From an uncultured Hungatella sp. (GTDB taxonomy: Bacteria; Bacillota; Clostridia; Lachnospirales; Lachnospiraceae), in NCBI GenBank assembly GCA_910579515.1, contig CAJTUV010000005.1:1-64000 (forward strand): 64,000 bases of DNA. Direction: 5' to 3'. Shown here in pieces: positions 14,703 to 24,112 of this stretch. A model generated the notes under the pieces. The model did not search any database, had not been told where the DNA came from, and saw only the letters and a program-made list of their open reading frames with translations. The first letter of the stretch is position 1, and every line of letters begins with the position of its first letter. A program made the position numbers and the translations under genes.

Positions 14703-17654
14703 TTAAGGCCTGCAGCTCTTGAGATTCCATAACATCTGCGCTGCCTCCGCCCGTGTTAAGGTCGCTGGCAGTTCGTCATCAATCGTCATATTAAAATACT
14801 TCTCAAAAATCTTAATCAGATCTTTAGTCGCTGTACTCTCTGGATTCACCCCTGCATCCATCACTCCACTTGTTACTGCCCAGCTCATCCCTCTCTTATA
14901 CCAGGGCGTTTCGCCTTCTGTATCCAAGCCTTCCAACTCTGCCAATGCAGTCACCAATGTCGCACACGTCATACGGGCAGCCGGATTGAAAGTCGTCTCC
15001 GCCACACCGTGGAATAAATTCCTCGCAGTCACATAATTGACCACTTCCTTATACCAAACGTCTGCCGGCACATCGGCAAACTCTCTGCTTAAATCTACAA
15101 TTTTCACAGTATCGCCGTCCGACATCGGCACCACCATTTTGCCTTCAATCAAAATGGAATCTTCTATTATCTGAGTAGAACCATCCTGATTTACCAGAAC
15201 CGCTACTGTGCCTGCGCCCGAAGTCGTCACTGGAACCAACAGTTTCATGGGCTCTGCCGCTACAGTCGGGTCTGTGATGTCCTGCTGCTTCTCCCTATTC
15301 CAATTCACAGTTACAGGTATCGCTTTTGTGATATCGTTCGTTACCTGTATAGGATCTATCGGCAAAGCCGTCGCCTTATCTTCACGCTGCGCTGCCTCCA
15401 CTGTCTGGTTTGGCAATTCAACTTCCAGTCTCATTGCCCCAGTCGCCGCAGTCGTCATCACAACGATCGTTCCATCCGACCATTTGGCAGTCTCAACCTT
15501 CTCCCCCGCCCCATTCGTTGTCGTGTTCTTTGAAACTAGTTTGTTAACGCTTCCATCTGCGCCGCTTGCAGACTTTTTTGAACTGCTTTCGAAAGAACTG
15601 TCTTCTGAAGAACTATCGTCCGAAGAACTGCCTCCAGAACCACTTCCCGAAGAACCGCTGGAGTCGCCCGGCTTTACCGGATCTTTATCGCCGTCCTCAG
15701 TATCACCCGGATTAACCGGCTCCTCTTTGTCATCTCCAGGTTCATCGGGATCAACTGGATCAACTGGATCACTTGGATCAGTCGAATCATTTGACAACAC
15801 TGTGTCACATAGATCACAGCGTCCATCACCGTTCTCATCCACATGTTCACAGGTCACAAACTCTCCCGGATCGTTTGGAATATCTGCAAACGGATCATCA
15901 AAGGCTACGTTGAAATTCACCGTCACCTGGTTTGGCGGAACAGCATTCAACGCCGCCTTGCCGCCGTTCGTCTGCCATTCGCTCTCAGTTCCGCCAAAGT
16001 CTATCGTCTTCAACGTCTTACATCCCATAAACGGCGAACCATTAAGTCCCGTTCCATCAACTTCTACTCCTGTAGGAATATACAGATAAGTTATCGCAAA
16101 ACAATTTGTAAACATACCTGAGCTTATCTTATCCGCATTCACCGGCAGCGTTACATTTGACAAATACCAACACTTAGAAAATAAATCATTTCCCAACGAT
16201 ACGTTCTGCTCGCCCTTCGCAAACCGCACTTGTACTAAACTATCACACTCCATGAACGCACCCGCTCCCACAGAAATGATACTAGACGGAAAATCCAGAT
16301 AAGCAATTCCGCATTTATGGAACGCATTAACGCCAATACTCTGCACACCCTCATGGAACGTTGCCGACTTCAAACCTTGGCAATTATAAAACGCTTCATC
16401 CCCAACTGCCTTTACACTTCCAGGCACCGTTATTTCCATCAAATTCGATTCTCCAAACGCCGCCCTTCCGATGCTTTTAACGGTCTCTGGAATCTGCACG
16501 CTCATTACCGGACTTTTATAAAATGCATAGTTGCCGATACTTTCCACGCCATCCTTAATGATTACCTGGTTGATATTATCGCCATAATTCTCCCAATCTG
16601 GACGACCACTTTCGGAAAAATCTGGCATCGAACCTTTCCCGGAGATCGTCAGTGTTCCTCCTTTTGTCAGAGTCCAGCTTAAACTGCCTTCCGTTCCGCT
16701 CTGGTCAATCTCTTCTGCATCCTGCTCTTCCGAGTACCCTACAGGGTAGCGTGTCACAATAAAATTCGCATTCAAAACTTCTGACTTACTCATCACCCGT
16801 CCCCAATGCACGCTTTTATTGTAATTGCCCTCAGCAACCGTCACTCCGCTGGAATTTACTCTAAGAACGATCACAAAGTGGCTGTTATTAACCCTCAGAA
16901 TATCTCCCACCTTCACGTCTTCATACTTGAATCCGCCTTTATCAATCGTCCTTGCCGGAAGATCGCCAAAAGCCTCGTCGCTTAGTAGAAAGACAAATGC
17001 CGCACAGCCGACTCCAAGACTTGCTCCTTTTACCTGCCCTCCCTGGAAACGATAATATTTTCCCCATTCTCCCTCGTTCCCATAAGGCTGAAAATTCGTC
17101 CAGGGCATTCCCTCATAAAGCTCTCCTTTCATAGCGGTCATCGCGTTATAAGCCTCTTCATACGTTGGACAAACAGACGCCCTGGTCATCTCAAAAAACT
17201 GGCTTGATAAATCATCTCCTTCTTCGGCTTCCATCAAAGCAGGCGCCTTATCAGACCAAACCCAGACTAAATTCTCCGGCTTTTCATCCTCCAAAGTTTT
17301 ATCTTTGAGAACGTCGTCAAGATCATCTTCAAGGTTTTTATGGTTCTTCTCATCCTCAACAAGCTCATCCTCAGCCAGGTCTTCCTCTAACTCATCATCC
17401 TCCTCAAAGCCGTCGCTGCTCTCCTCGTCATCTTCAGCTTCTGGCTTCTGAGCATTGGAAGGCGTAGAAATTTTCGTTCCCTTCTCAGCTCTGTCCTCAT
17501 CTGTGTAACCTTCATTAGCAAGTGACTTTTCGGCCTTTGTCAAAGCCGTTTGATTAAACAATTCAGCAGCAGTAACCGGATACACGTTCGAAAGCGTCAC
17601 CACAATCGCTAATATTATCGCCAACGTCCAGTTTCTTTGTTTCTTACGTTCCAT
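14703..17654 (-). CDS. Large surface protein: Cys/His hydrolase-like domain, BspA leucine-rich repeats and SLH region
   Basis: A 983-residue exported protein. Residues 1-30 form a signal peptide; about 65-130 are a highly acidic low-complexity linker. Residues 160-305 resemble an NlpC/P60- or CHAP-like papain-fold domain, with Cys217 in GVGCAAFVF and His259 in NNSHFVIVL as candidate catalytic pair. Residues 320-600 are BspA-type LRR_5 repeats (repeated IxIPxxVKSIGxxAF patterns). A DENGDGRCDLCD motif and a long D/E/P/G/S-rich linker (610-730) follow, then a beta-rich domain, and a C-terminal SLH region (FADVPADVWYKEVVNYV; second repeat AVTSGVMDAG) for cell-wall attachment. A CTGCAGGCC inverted repeat overlaps the stop. 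Likely role: surface adhesion or wall processing. Confidence 0.8.
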   Translation of the reverse strand: MERKKQRNWTLAIILAIVVTLSNVYPVTAAELFNQTALTKAEKSLANEGYTDEDRAEKGTKISTPSNAQKPEAEDDEESSDGFEEDDELEEDLAEDELVEDEKNHKNLEDDLDDVLKDKTLEDEKPENLVWVWSDKAPALMEAEEGDDLSSQFFEMTRASVCPTYEEAYNAMTAMKGELYEGMPWTNFQPYGNEGEWGKYYRFQGGQVKGASLGVGCAAFVFLLSDEAFGDLPARTIDKGGFKYEDVKVGDILRVNNSHFVIVLRVNSSGVTVAEGNYNKSVHWGRVMSKSEVLNANFIVTRYPVGYSEEQDAEEIDQSGTEGSLSWTLTKGGTLTISGKGSMPDFSESGRPDWENYGDNINQVIIKDGVESIGNYAFYKSPVMSVQIPETVKSIGRAAFGESNLMEITVPGSVKAVGDEAFYNCQGLKSATFHEGVQSIGVNAFHKCGIAYLDFPSSIISVGAGAFMECDSLVQVRFAKGEQNVSLGNDLFSKCWYLSNVTLPVNADKISSGMFTNCFAITYLYIPTGVEVDGTGLNGSPFMGCKTLKTIDFGGTESEWQTNGGKAALNAVPPNQVTVNFNVAFDDPFADIPNDPGEFVTCEHVDENGDGRCDLCDTVLSNDSTDPSDPVDPVDPDEPGDDKEEPVNPGDTEDGDKDPVKPGDSSGSSGSGSGGSSSDDSSSEDSSFESSSKKSASGADGSVNKLVSKNTTTNGAGEKVETAKWSDGTIVVMTTAATGAMRLEVELPNQTVEAAQREDKATALPIDPIQVTNDITKAIPVTVNWNREKQQDITDPTVAAEPMKLLVPVTTSGAGTVAVLVNQDGSTQIIEDSILIEGKMVVPMSDGDTVKIVDLSREFADVPADVWYKEVVNYVTARNLFHGVAETTFNPAARMTCATLVTALAELEGLDTEGETPWYKRGMSWAVTSGVMDAGVNPESTATKDLIKIFEKYFNMTIDDELPATLTRAEAAQMLWNLKSCRP

Positions 17655-17684
17655 CTCTTACAGCCTCCTGTTAATGTGATCAGC

Positions 17685-19049
17685 CTAATTTTTAAAACTA
17701 TGAATCGGAGCTGGGATTCTTCCCCCTCGGGTTACGAACTTCTCACAGGAATATTGATTCACAGGCATCACAGGCGCATAACCCAAAAGCCCTCCAAACT
17801 CCACAGTATCCCCAACCGTCTTTCCGATCACAGGAATTATCCTGACGGCCGTAGTCTTCTGATTGATCATGCCGATGGCCGCCTCGTCTGCAATAATTCC
17901 TGCAATGGTGCTGGGCGTTGTGTCTCCCGGAATGGCAATCATGTCCAGGCCCACAGAGCAGACGCAGGTCATGGCTTCCAGCTTTTCTAAGGTCAGAGCC
18001 TCCCTAGAAACTGCCACAATCATTCCCTGGTCCTCGCTGACGGGGATAAATGCGCCGCTTAAGCCCCCTACATAGGAAGAAGCCATGACTCCTCCCTTTT
18101 TTACCTGGTCGTTTAACATGGCAAGAGCCGCCGTCGTTCCGGGAGCTCCTACAGACTCCAGGCCGATTTCCTCCAAAATCTCCGCCACACTGTCCCCGAC
18201 CGCAGGCGTGGGAGCCAGAGACAAATCAATAATCCCAAAGGGAACTCCAAGGCGCTTCGACGCTTCCTGAGCCACCAGCTGACCTACCCTGGTGATTTTG
18301 AAGGCAGTCTTTTTAATGGTCTCACACAATACCTCAAAGTTTTCTCCTCTGGCCTGTTTTAAGGCTTCCTTCACCACCCCCGGACCGCTGACCCCTACAT
18401 TGATAATCGCATCCGCTTCCGTCACCCCATGAAAGGCTCCTGCCATAAACGGATTATCATCCGGCGCATTGCAGAATACCACCAGCTTGGCGCAGCCCAA
18501 AGAATCCTCGTCTTTCGTAGCCTTGGCAGTCTCTTTTACAATCTCTCCCATCAATCTTACTGCATCCATATTGAGCCCTGTTTTCGTAGAGCCTACGTTG
18601 ACAGAACTGCAGACCCTTTCTGTAATAGCCAGCGCCTGAGGAATCGAGCGAATTAGGTTCTCCTCTGCCTGGGTCATCCCCTTGCCAACTAAAGCCGAAT
18701 ACCCGCCAATAAAATTTACTCCCACCTCCTTTGCCGCCTGATCAAGAGTCTGGGCGATGGTCACAAAATCGGAAGACGACTTACAGGCGCACCCTCCGAT
18801 TAAGGCGACGGGCGTCACAGAAATCCGTTTATTGACAATAGGAATCCCAAAATCTTTGGAAATGGCCTCTCCTGTAGATACCAAGTCCTTTGCCTTTGAT
18901 ACAATCTTATCGTAAATCTTTTGATTCAGGGTCTTTAAATCTGAATCACAGCAATCCAGCAGACTAATCCCCATGGTAATGGTGCGGACGTCCAGCTTTT
19001 CATGCTCAATCATATTATTCGTCTCAATGACCTCGAACATATTCAGCAT
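17685..19049 (-). CDS. PFL-fold UPF0210/DUF711 family protein
   Basis: A 454-residue protein of the conserved family annotated as PFL family or UPF0210. The N-terminus ([26 protein letters not shown]) and internal [37 protein letters not shown] and [13 protein letters not shown] are family signatures. The fold is related to pyruvate formate-lyase-like barrels, but no glycyl radical site is seen and no reaction is established. It follows an ACT-domain gene by 12 bases, the usual arrangement for this pair, so the ACT protein probably senses a small ligand for it. Confidence 0.9.
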   Translation of the reverse strand: MLNMFEVIETNNMIEHEKLDVRTITMGISLLDCCDSDLKTLNQKIYDKIVSKAKDLVSTGEAISKDFGIPIVNKRISVTPVALIGGCACKSSSDFVTIAQTLDQAAKEVGVNFIGGYSALVGKGMTQAEENLIRSIPQALAITERVCSSVNVGSTKTGLNMDAVRLMGEIVKETAKATKDEDSLGCAKLVVFCNAPDDNPFMAGAFHGVTEADAIINVGVSGPGVVKEALKQARGENFEVLCETIKKTAFKITRVGQLVAQEASKRLGVPFGIIDLSLAPTPAVGDSVAEILEEIGLESVGAPGTTAALAMLNDQVKKGGVMASSYVGGLSGAFIPVSEDQGMIVAVSREALTLEKLEAMTCVCSVGLDMIAIPGDTTPSTIAGIIADEAAIGMINQKTTAVRIIPVIGKTVGDTVEFGGLLGYAPVMPVNQYSCEKFVTRGGRIPAPIHSFKN

Positions 19050-19061
19050 AGGTCTTCCCCC

Positions 19062-19334
19062 CTAAATCCTGTGCATTTTCGTAAAAATTTCTTCCCTCTG
19101 GCATTTGATCCTGACCCCGATTTCCTGCCCCAGAGTCTCCAATTCCTGGCTGAAGGTTTCAAAGGGCTTAGTGGCCTCTTCCATATCCACAATCATCATC
19201 ATGTTAAAAAATCCCTGAACAATGGTTTGAGAAATATCCAGTATATTAATGTGTGTATCTGCCAGATATGTGCAGACTTTTGCAATGATTCCAACCGTAT
19301 CTTTTCCGACCACAGTGATAATAATTTTATTCAT
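19062..19334 (-). CDS. ACT-domain protein (UPF0237)
   Basis: Ninety residues forming a single ACT domain: ITVVGKDTVGIIAKVCTYLA with the glycine at the ligand-binding turn, then NILDISQTIVQGFFNMMMIVD. ACT domains bind amino acids or similar ligands as dimers. The invariant pairing with the PFL/UPF0210 gene downstream suggests a regulatory subunit of that protein. The ATG at 19334 follows AAAGGAG. It lies 15 bases from the upstream hydrolase gene, so it belongs to the polA-to-PFL minus-strand run. Confidence 0.9.
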   Translation of the reverse strand: MNKIIITVVGKDTVGIIAKVCTYLADTHINILDISQTIVQGFFNMMMIVDMEEATKPFETFSQELETLGQEIGVRIKCQREEIFTKMHRI

Positions 19335-19349
19335 TTCGTCTCTTCTCCT

Positions 19350-20147
19350 TTATAAAGTAATAATCTCTGACATCTTATCCCGCTTTGCCACTGCAATCGA
19401 GAAATCCGCCGCATGGAACCCATGGTCTCCCTGGTCAATTTCCAAACGCACTGTCTCATAGGCCAGTTCCTCATAATTATTTTCCTTGCTCAAATGCCCA
19501 AGAAGAATCTTCTCCAGCTTATCATGAAGAATGCAGTTTAACAGTCTTCCCGCATTTTCATTTGATAAATGGCCGTAATCTCCTAAAATTCTGCGCTTCA
19601 GATAATAGGGGTACTTTCCTGTTTCCAGCATCCGCACGTCATGGTTAGATTCCAGCAAAATGGCGTTAAGCCCCTGAAGATGGTCAATAATATACTGGTC
19701 GTAATGACCCAAATCCGTGGCGATAGCTATGGATTTTCGTCCATTCTGAATCCGGTACCCCACAGGATTGGCGGCATCATGATCAATCCGAAAAGGCTTA
19801 ATCAGCAAATCTCCCACAGTTACATCCACATCCGGTTTCAGAGCCTTAAATAGCTCTTTTGGATATTCTCCCAGATATGCCATGCCGGAGATTTCCTCCA
19901 GTGTTTCCTTTGTTCCCCAAATAGGAATCCCATATTTCCTTGCCAGAATCCCCAGCCCCTTAATATGGTCAGAATGCTCATGGGTGATGAAGATCGCGGA
20001 AAGTTCCTGGCCCTTAATTCCAATCTCCTTTAGCCCTTCTTCAATCCGCTTATTGCTGATTCCTGCATCCACAAGGATATGCGTGTCTTCTGTTCCTACA
20101 TAAATACAGTTTCCGCTGCTTCCGCTGGCAATGCTTACTAATCTCAT
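19350..20147 (-). CDS. WalJ/YycJ-like metallo-beta-lactamase-fold hydrolase
   Basis: A 265-residue cytosolic MBL-fold protein. ASGSSGNCIYV at the N-terminus and the metal-binding motif THEHSDH near residue 55 are typical of the YycJ/WalJ group; downstream are DHDAANPVGY, ATDLGH and LLESNHD. Relatives are double-strand DNA 5'-3' exonucleases linked to mismatch repair or cell-division control; which applies is not decided here. Its ATG overlaps the coaE stop by four bases (ATGA), so expression is coupled. Unlike in Bacillus, it is not beside walRK. Confidence 0.85.
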   Translation of the reverse strand: MRLVSIASGSSGNCIYVGTEDTHILVDAGISNKRIEEGLKEIGIKGQELSAIFITHEHSDHIKGLGILARKYGIPIWGTKETLEEISGMAYLGEYPKELFKALKPDVDVTVGDLLIKPFRIDHDAANPVGYRIQNGRKSIAIATDLGHYDQYIIDHLQGLNAILLESNHDVRMLETGKYPYYLKRRILGDYGHLSNENAGRLLNCILHDKLEKILLGHLSKENNYEELAYETVRLEIDQGDHGFHAADFSIAVAKRDKMSEIITL

Positions 20148-20758
20148 AGGTCAAAATCCTTATCTGTGTTTTCTAAAAAATACAACAATTTTTTTATCTG
20201 GTTCTCCAGTTCCGAAAGAGAACCCTGATTGTCTATCACATGGTCTGCCAGAGACTGATACTGCTCCTTTGTATACTGGCTTTCCATAATCTGAAGAGCT
20301 TTTTTTTCGCTGTATCCCCGGCTTTCCATAAGACGTCTAATCCGAATATCGTCTAGGGTATAAACATACCACACTTCATCGTAAATGTCATCTGGATTTT
20401 GGTCTGGAATGGCAGTTTCCACCACAAAAAGTGCTCCCCCCTCCTCTCTGGCTGTCCGAACAGACTCATGAATCTGTTTCCAGACCAAAGGATGGATGAT
20501 TTCATTGATTTTTTCTCTGGCCGCCTCGTCTGTAAAAATCAGAGAGGCCAGTTTTTCTCTGTCAAGCTCCCCGTCAGGACCTAAAATTCCAGTTCCGAAG
20601 GTATTTACAATTTTCTCATACCCAGGCTGGCCTTTTTTCTGAAGTCCTCTGGCCGTCTCGTCCGCCTTTAGAATCTTTGCCCCATAGCGATCCCTTAAAA
20701 GTTCTAAAATCCGGCTCTTCCCCGCGCCCACGCCGCCTGTCAGTTCTATTACCTTCAT
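20144..20758 (-). CDS. coaE: Dephospho-CoA kinase
   Basis: A 204-residue P-loop kinase catalysing the last step of coenzyme A synthesis. The Walker A motif is GGVGAGKSR near residue 9, and the substrate-binding ADETARGLQKKGQPGYEKIV, HPLVWKQIH and the lid region with RRLMESRGYSEKKAL are present. The protein ends in a short basic and aromatic tail. It begins nine bases after the polA stop and its own stop overlaps the next gene, forming a polA-coaE-walJ-like cluster. Pantetheine-phosphate adenylyltransferase (coaD), the preceding enzyme of the pathway, is encoded 20 kb away in this window. Confidence 0.95.
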   Translation of the reverse strand: MKVIELTGGVGAGKSRILELLRDRYGAKILKADETARGLQKKGQPGYEKIVNTFGTGILGPDGELDREKLASLIFTDEAAREKINEIIHPLVWKQIHESVRTAREEGGALFVVETAIPDQNPDDIYDEVWYVYTLDDIRIRRLMESRGYSEKKALQIMESQYTKEQYQSLADHVIDNQGSLSELENQIKKLLYFLENTDKDFDL

Positions 20759-20766
20759 CTTGTCTC

Positions 20767-23400
20767 CTACTTTGCATCAAACCAGGTGTTTCCACAATGA
20801 GCCTCTACTTCCAGGGAAACACTTAGTTGTGCGGCATGTTTCATCTTATCCTCCAAAATCTCCATCACCTGTTTTGTCTCTTCCTTCCAGGTTTCCACCA
20901 GAAGTTCATCATGAACCTGCAAAACGATTCTGGATTTCAATTTTCGTTTCCGAAGCTCCCTGTCCACACCAATCATGGCTAATTTCATAATATCTGCCGC
21001 TGTTCCCTGAATCGGCGAGTTCATAGCCACCCGCTCGCCAAAAGAGCGCTGCATGAAATTGGCGGACTTTAACTCTGGAATGGGCCTTCTTCGTCCAAAC
21101 ATGGTAAACACGTACCCCTTCTCTTTTCCCTCCTCTACCTGTCTGTCCAGAAACGACTTCACGCCCGGATACGTCTCAAAATAGTTATGAATGTAGTCCA
21201 GAGCCTCTTGCCTTGTGATGCTCAAATCCTCGCTGAGGCCAAAGGCGCTGATTCCGTACACAATTCCAAAATTCACTGCCTTGGCATTCCGTCTCTGAAG
21301 AGGCGTCACTTCGGAAAGAGGAATATGAAAGACCTCTGAGGCTGTGATAGCATGAATGTCCTGAGCCTCTTTGTAAGCTCCAATCAGCCTCTGGTCCCCA
21401 GACATATGAGCCAGAATCCTTAATTCAATCTGAGAATAGTCTGCATCCACAAAAGTATACCCTTCTTCTGGCACAAAGACCTTGCGAATCTCTCTTCCCA
21501 GCTCCATCCGCACAGGAATATTTTGAAGGTTTGGTTCTGTACTGCTGATACGGCCTGTGGCCGTGATGGTCTGATTAAAGCTTCCGTGAATCCTTCCGTC
21601 TTCTCTGATAAAATTGTACAAGCCCTCCGCATACGTAGAATTTAATTTGGCATACTGCCGGTAATCTAAAATTTTTTGGACGACAGGATACTCTGGAGCC
21701 AGTTTTTCCAATACCTCTGCAGCCGTAGAGTAACCGGTCTTCGTCTTTTTCCCATGGGGAAGTTTCATATGATCAAACAAAATCTCCCCCAGTTGTTTCG
21801 GAGAATTAATGTTAAAGGTTTCTCCAGCTAACTGATAAATCTCCTCTTCCATTCTGGCAATCTCCACCTTTAAATGATCGCCATAAGATTTTAAAGTGTC
21901 TTTCTCCACCCGTATCCCCGCCTGCTCCATGTGATAGAGCGCATAAATCAGCGGCATTTCCATTTCCACAAACAAGGTCCACATTCCCGCATCTTTTAAC
22001 TTTTCTTCCAGCACAGCAGCAGACTTCCAGGCAATATAGCCCATATAGCAAAGACAATCGAAAGCCTTTTTCTCACCTGCTTCCAGAGCTTTTCCAAGGG
22101 GCTCTTTTCCCAGAAGATCGGTTTTTGAAGGGACTGTCATCGCCAGATAATCCCTGGCCAAATCGTCATAGTCATACGTGTCCTTTAGAGGATTCAAAAG
22201 ATACCCTGCCACTTGGGCGTCCATCACCGTGCCGTCTTCCTCCACCTGAAGAAAAGGAAGCTGACTTTTCAGGTTTAAAGTAGCGGATTTCTCTGCTTTA
22301 AGGATCAAATGAGACGCTTTATCTGCCAGATACCTTCCTGTCAAAAATCCTTCTGCCAAAATTGCATAGACGTCCTCTTCACCAAAACACAAGGCCATTC
22401 CCTTTACATCCTCATCAATGATCAGTTGGATTCCCAGACATTTCTCAGACTCTGCCCTTTTTAAAACCTCCTCTGCCCTGGCCAGGTCCTGTATCACCAC
22501 AAACTTCTTTTCTACCTTGGGGCCCTCCATTTCCCCTGCCTGAAATCGGGCCAAAATCGACTTAAATTCCAGACGTTTCATATATTCATATGCTTCCTTG
22601 GTATACAAATTTCCTATTTCCATCTCTTCATAGGAAAATTCTAATGGACAGTCCAGACAGATCGTCGCCAAAGTTTTGCTCATCTGAGCCATATCGTAAT
22701 GCTCTTCCATCGCTTTTTTCGCCCTGGGCGGTTTAATCTCCTCCAAATGGGCATAAACCTCTTCAATACTTCCATAAGCCGCAATGAGGTTGGTAGCCGT
22801 CTTCTCTCCAATGGACGGCACCCCTGGTATATTGTCAGAAGAATCCCCCATCAAAGCCTTCACATCAATAAATTCCTGAGGCGTCACCTGATACTCCCGT
22901 TTAACATCCTCTGGGTAATAATCCTTTATCTCTGTGCCTGCTCTGGTCGTCTTGGGTATCCGAATCTTAATATGAGTCTCTGCAAGCTGAAGCAAATCCC
23001 TGTCGCCAGAGACAACAGAGACCTCCACCCCATTCGCCGCGTTCTTTTTTGCCAGTGTGCCCAAAATATCGTCCGCCTCATATCCCTCCAAAGTCATAAT
23101 CGGGATTCCCATAGCCTTTAAAACTTCTTTCATCAAGGGAACCTGCTCCCGTAATTCCTCTGGCATAGGTTTTCGGGTTCCCTTATATTGATCATACATC
23201 TTATGACGGAATGTTGGGCAGTTCAAATCAAAAGCCACAGCCAGATGGTCTGCCTGCTCCTCTTCCAAAATTTTAAACATAATATTGAGGAACCCATATA
23301 CCGCGTTGGTATGGAGTCCCTCTGCATTTGTCAAATCCGGAATCCCGTAAAAGGCCCGATTTAAAATACTGTGTCCGTCAATCAAAACCAGTTTATCCAT
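20767..23400 (-). CDS. polA: DNA polymerase I
   Basis: An 877-residue family A polymerase. The N-terminal 5'-3' exonuclease/flap domain is intact (LIDGHSILNRAFYG, EADDILG, SVVSGDRDLLQL, GDSSDNIPG). The middle 3'-5' exonuclease-like domain is present as a fold but lacks the usual DxE metal ligands (the strand reads LGIQLIIDED), so proofreading is probably lost, as in several Firmicutes enzymes. The polymerase domain has motif A DADYSQIELRILAH near 650, the O-helix RRNAKAVNFGIVYG and motif C QVHDELLVE near 830. Role: Okazaki fragment processing and repair. Weak GAGGAAC precedes the ATG. First gene of the coaE-containing run. Confidence 0.96.
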   Translation of the reverse strand: MDKLVLIDGHSILNRAFYGIPDLTNAEGLHTNAVYGFLNIMFKILEEEQADHLAVAFDLNCPTFRHKMYDQYKGTRKPMPEELREQVPLMKEVLKAMGIPIMTLEGYEADDILGTLAKKNAANGVEVSVVSGDRDLLQLAETHIKIRIPKTTRAGTEIKDYYPEDVKREYQVTPQEFIDVKALMGDSSDNIPGVPSIGEKTATNLIAAYGSIEEVYAHLEEIKPPRAKKAMEEHYDMAQMSKTLATICLDCPLEFSYEEMEIGNLYTKEAYEYMKRLEFKSILARFQAGEMEGPKVEKKFVVIQDLARAEEVLKRAESEKCLGIQLIIDEDVKGMALCFGEEDVYAILAEGFLTGRYLADKASHLILKAEKSATLNLKSQLPFLQVEEDGTVMDAQVAGYLLNPLKDTYDYDDLARDYLAMTVPSKTDLLGKEPLGKALEAGEKKAFDCLCYMGYIAWKSAAVLEEKLKDAGMWTLFVEMEMPLIYALYHMEQAGIRVEKDTLKSYGDHLKVEIARMEEEIYQLAGETFNINSPKQLGEILFDHMKLPHGKKTKTGYSTAAEVLEKLAPEYPVVQKILDYRQYAKLNSTYAEGLYNFIREDGRIHGSFNQTITATGRISSTEPNLQNIPVRMELGREIRKVFVPEEGYTFVDADYSQIELRILAHMSGDQRLIGAYKEAQDIHAITASEVFHIPLSEVTPLQRRNAKAVNFGIVYGISAFGLSEDLSITRQEALDYIHNYFETYPGVKSFLDRQVEEGKEKGYVFTMFGRRRPIPELKSANFMQRSFGERVAMNSPIQGTAADIMKLAMIGVDRELRKRKLKSRIVLQVHDELLVETWKEETKQVMEILEDKMKHAAQLSVSLEVEAHCGNTWFDAK

Positions 23401-23417
23401 CTTTTAACAGTTCCTCT

Positions 23418-23771
23418 CTAAAAAATTCCATACTGCCACCAAAGTCTGGCCTGCAGCACTACCATGACCACCAGACTGATGGTAATCAACGTATCCACAG
23501 AGTAACGGGCTACATCTAGCAGATGTATGCCATAAAGTTTCTGTCTGGAAGCCAGCAAATCCTCCTCCATGTCTCCCTTAATATTATAACTGCCTGTATC
23601 ATTATCCAACTGACGGATCCCTACTTCTACTGTATAATAAATCTCAAGTTCTTCCCTGCAATTCTCACAGGAATCAATATGGTCTAAAAATTCCTCCATC
23701 ACCTGATCATCCCGATCCAGTTCATGCCGGATATAAGGAATCACCAGGCTCTCCGCTTCCTTACAAGTCAT
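23418..23771 (-). CDS. Zinc-finger (zf-HC2-like) single-pass membrane protein
   Basis: About 117 residues with the anti-sigma-factor-like zinc finger pattern HIDSCENC near residue 45, preceded by the CKEAE motif, and one transmembrane helix near the C-terminus (TLITISLVVMVVL). Such proteins often bind ECF sigma factors, but no sigma factor gene is adjacent, so the partner is unknown. The frame is open up to 23816 without a ribosome binding site; GAGGAG 10 bases before 23771 supports the shorter start. It ends 18 bases before polA and may be cotranscribed with it. Confidence 0.7.
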   Translation of the reverse strand: MTCKEAESLVIPYIRHELDRDDQVMEEFLDHIDSCENCREELEIYYTVEVGIRQLDNDTGSYNIKGDMEEDLLASRQKLYGIHLLDVARYSVDTLITISLVVMVVLQARLWWQYGIF

Positions 23772-23846
23772 CTGCCTCACACTCCTCTCATAACGGAAAC
23801 TGTTACTATCATACAATAGAAATCAAATTTTTTCAACGAAAACACT

Positions 23847-23875
23847 TGCCAAACTGAAAAACATATGCTAAAATA
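23847..23875 (+). promoter_or_regulatory. Promoter of tRNA-Leu(CAA)
   Basis: TTGCCA, 17 bases, TAAAAT, ending about 20 bases before the mature tRNA 5' end. Confidence 0.65.
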
Positions 23876-23895
23876 ATGAACGTTGTAAGACATAC

Positions 23896-23978
23896 GCCGG
23901 CCTGTCGGAATGGCAGACGAGGTGGACTCAAAATCCATTGGTAGCAATACCGTGCGGGTTCAAGTCCCGCGGCCGGCA
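23896..23978 (+). tRNA. tRNA-Leu (anticodon CAA)
   Basis: Class II tRNA of 83 bases. Acceptor stem GCCGGCC/GGCCGGC, anticodon loop CTCAAAA on a GTGGA/TCCAT stem, long variable arm and GGTTCAAGTCC T-arm. The discriminator is A and no CCA is encoded. Reads UUG codons. Confidence 0.95.
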
Positions 23979-23996
23979 CTCCTTGGCAGGGGCAAG

Positions 23997-24038
23997 ATAC
24001 CGAATTTGTGATACTTTCATGAATTTCGGTATTTTTTC
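23997..24038 (+). terminator. Terminator of tRNA-Leu(CAA)
   Basis: ATACCGAA pairs with TTCGGTAT around a loop, followed by TTTTTC on the plus strand. Confidence 0.75.
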
Positions 24039-24062
24039 TTTTCTCTTTTTTATGTACAACAA

Positions 24063-24089
24063 GAGAGTGTCAAAATTTTCGACACTCTC
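24063..24089 (-). terminator. Terminator of the nitroreductase operon
   Basis: Perfect inverted repeat GAGAGTGTC/GACACTCTC with a nine-base loop, 24 bases past the nitroreductase stop. The following minus-strand sequence is only moderately T-rich. Confidence 0.6.
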
Positions 24090-24112
24090 AGGGCAGTTCT
24101 TAAACTCACATT

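Noticed and set aside
14690..14715. CTGCAGGCC inverted repeat at the end of the surface protein gene as terminator
   Set aside because: It overlaps the coding end and is not followed by a U-run on the minus strand, so an intrinsic terminator call is not supported.
15208..16089. Long plus-strand frame of 293 codons within the surface protein gene
   Set aside because: Opposite strand of Ser/Asp/Gly-rich coding sequence, giving a repetitive Ser/Pro-rich shadow; the minus frame has signal peptide and domains.
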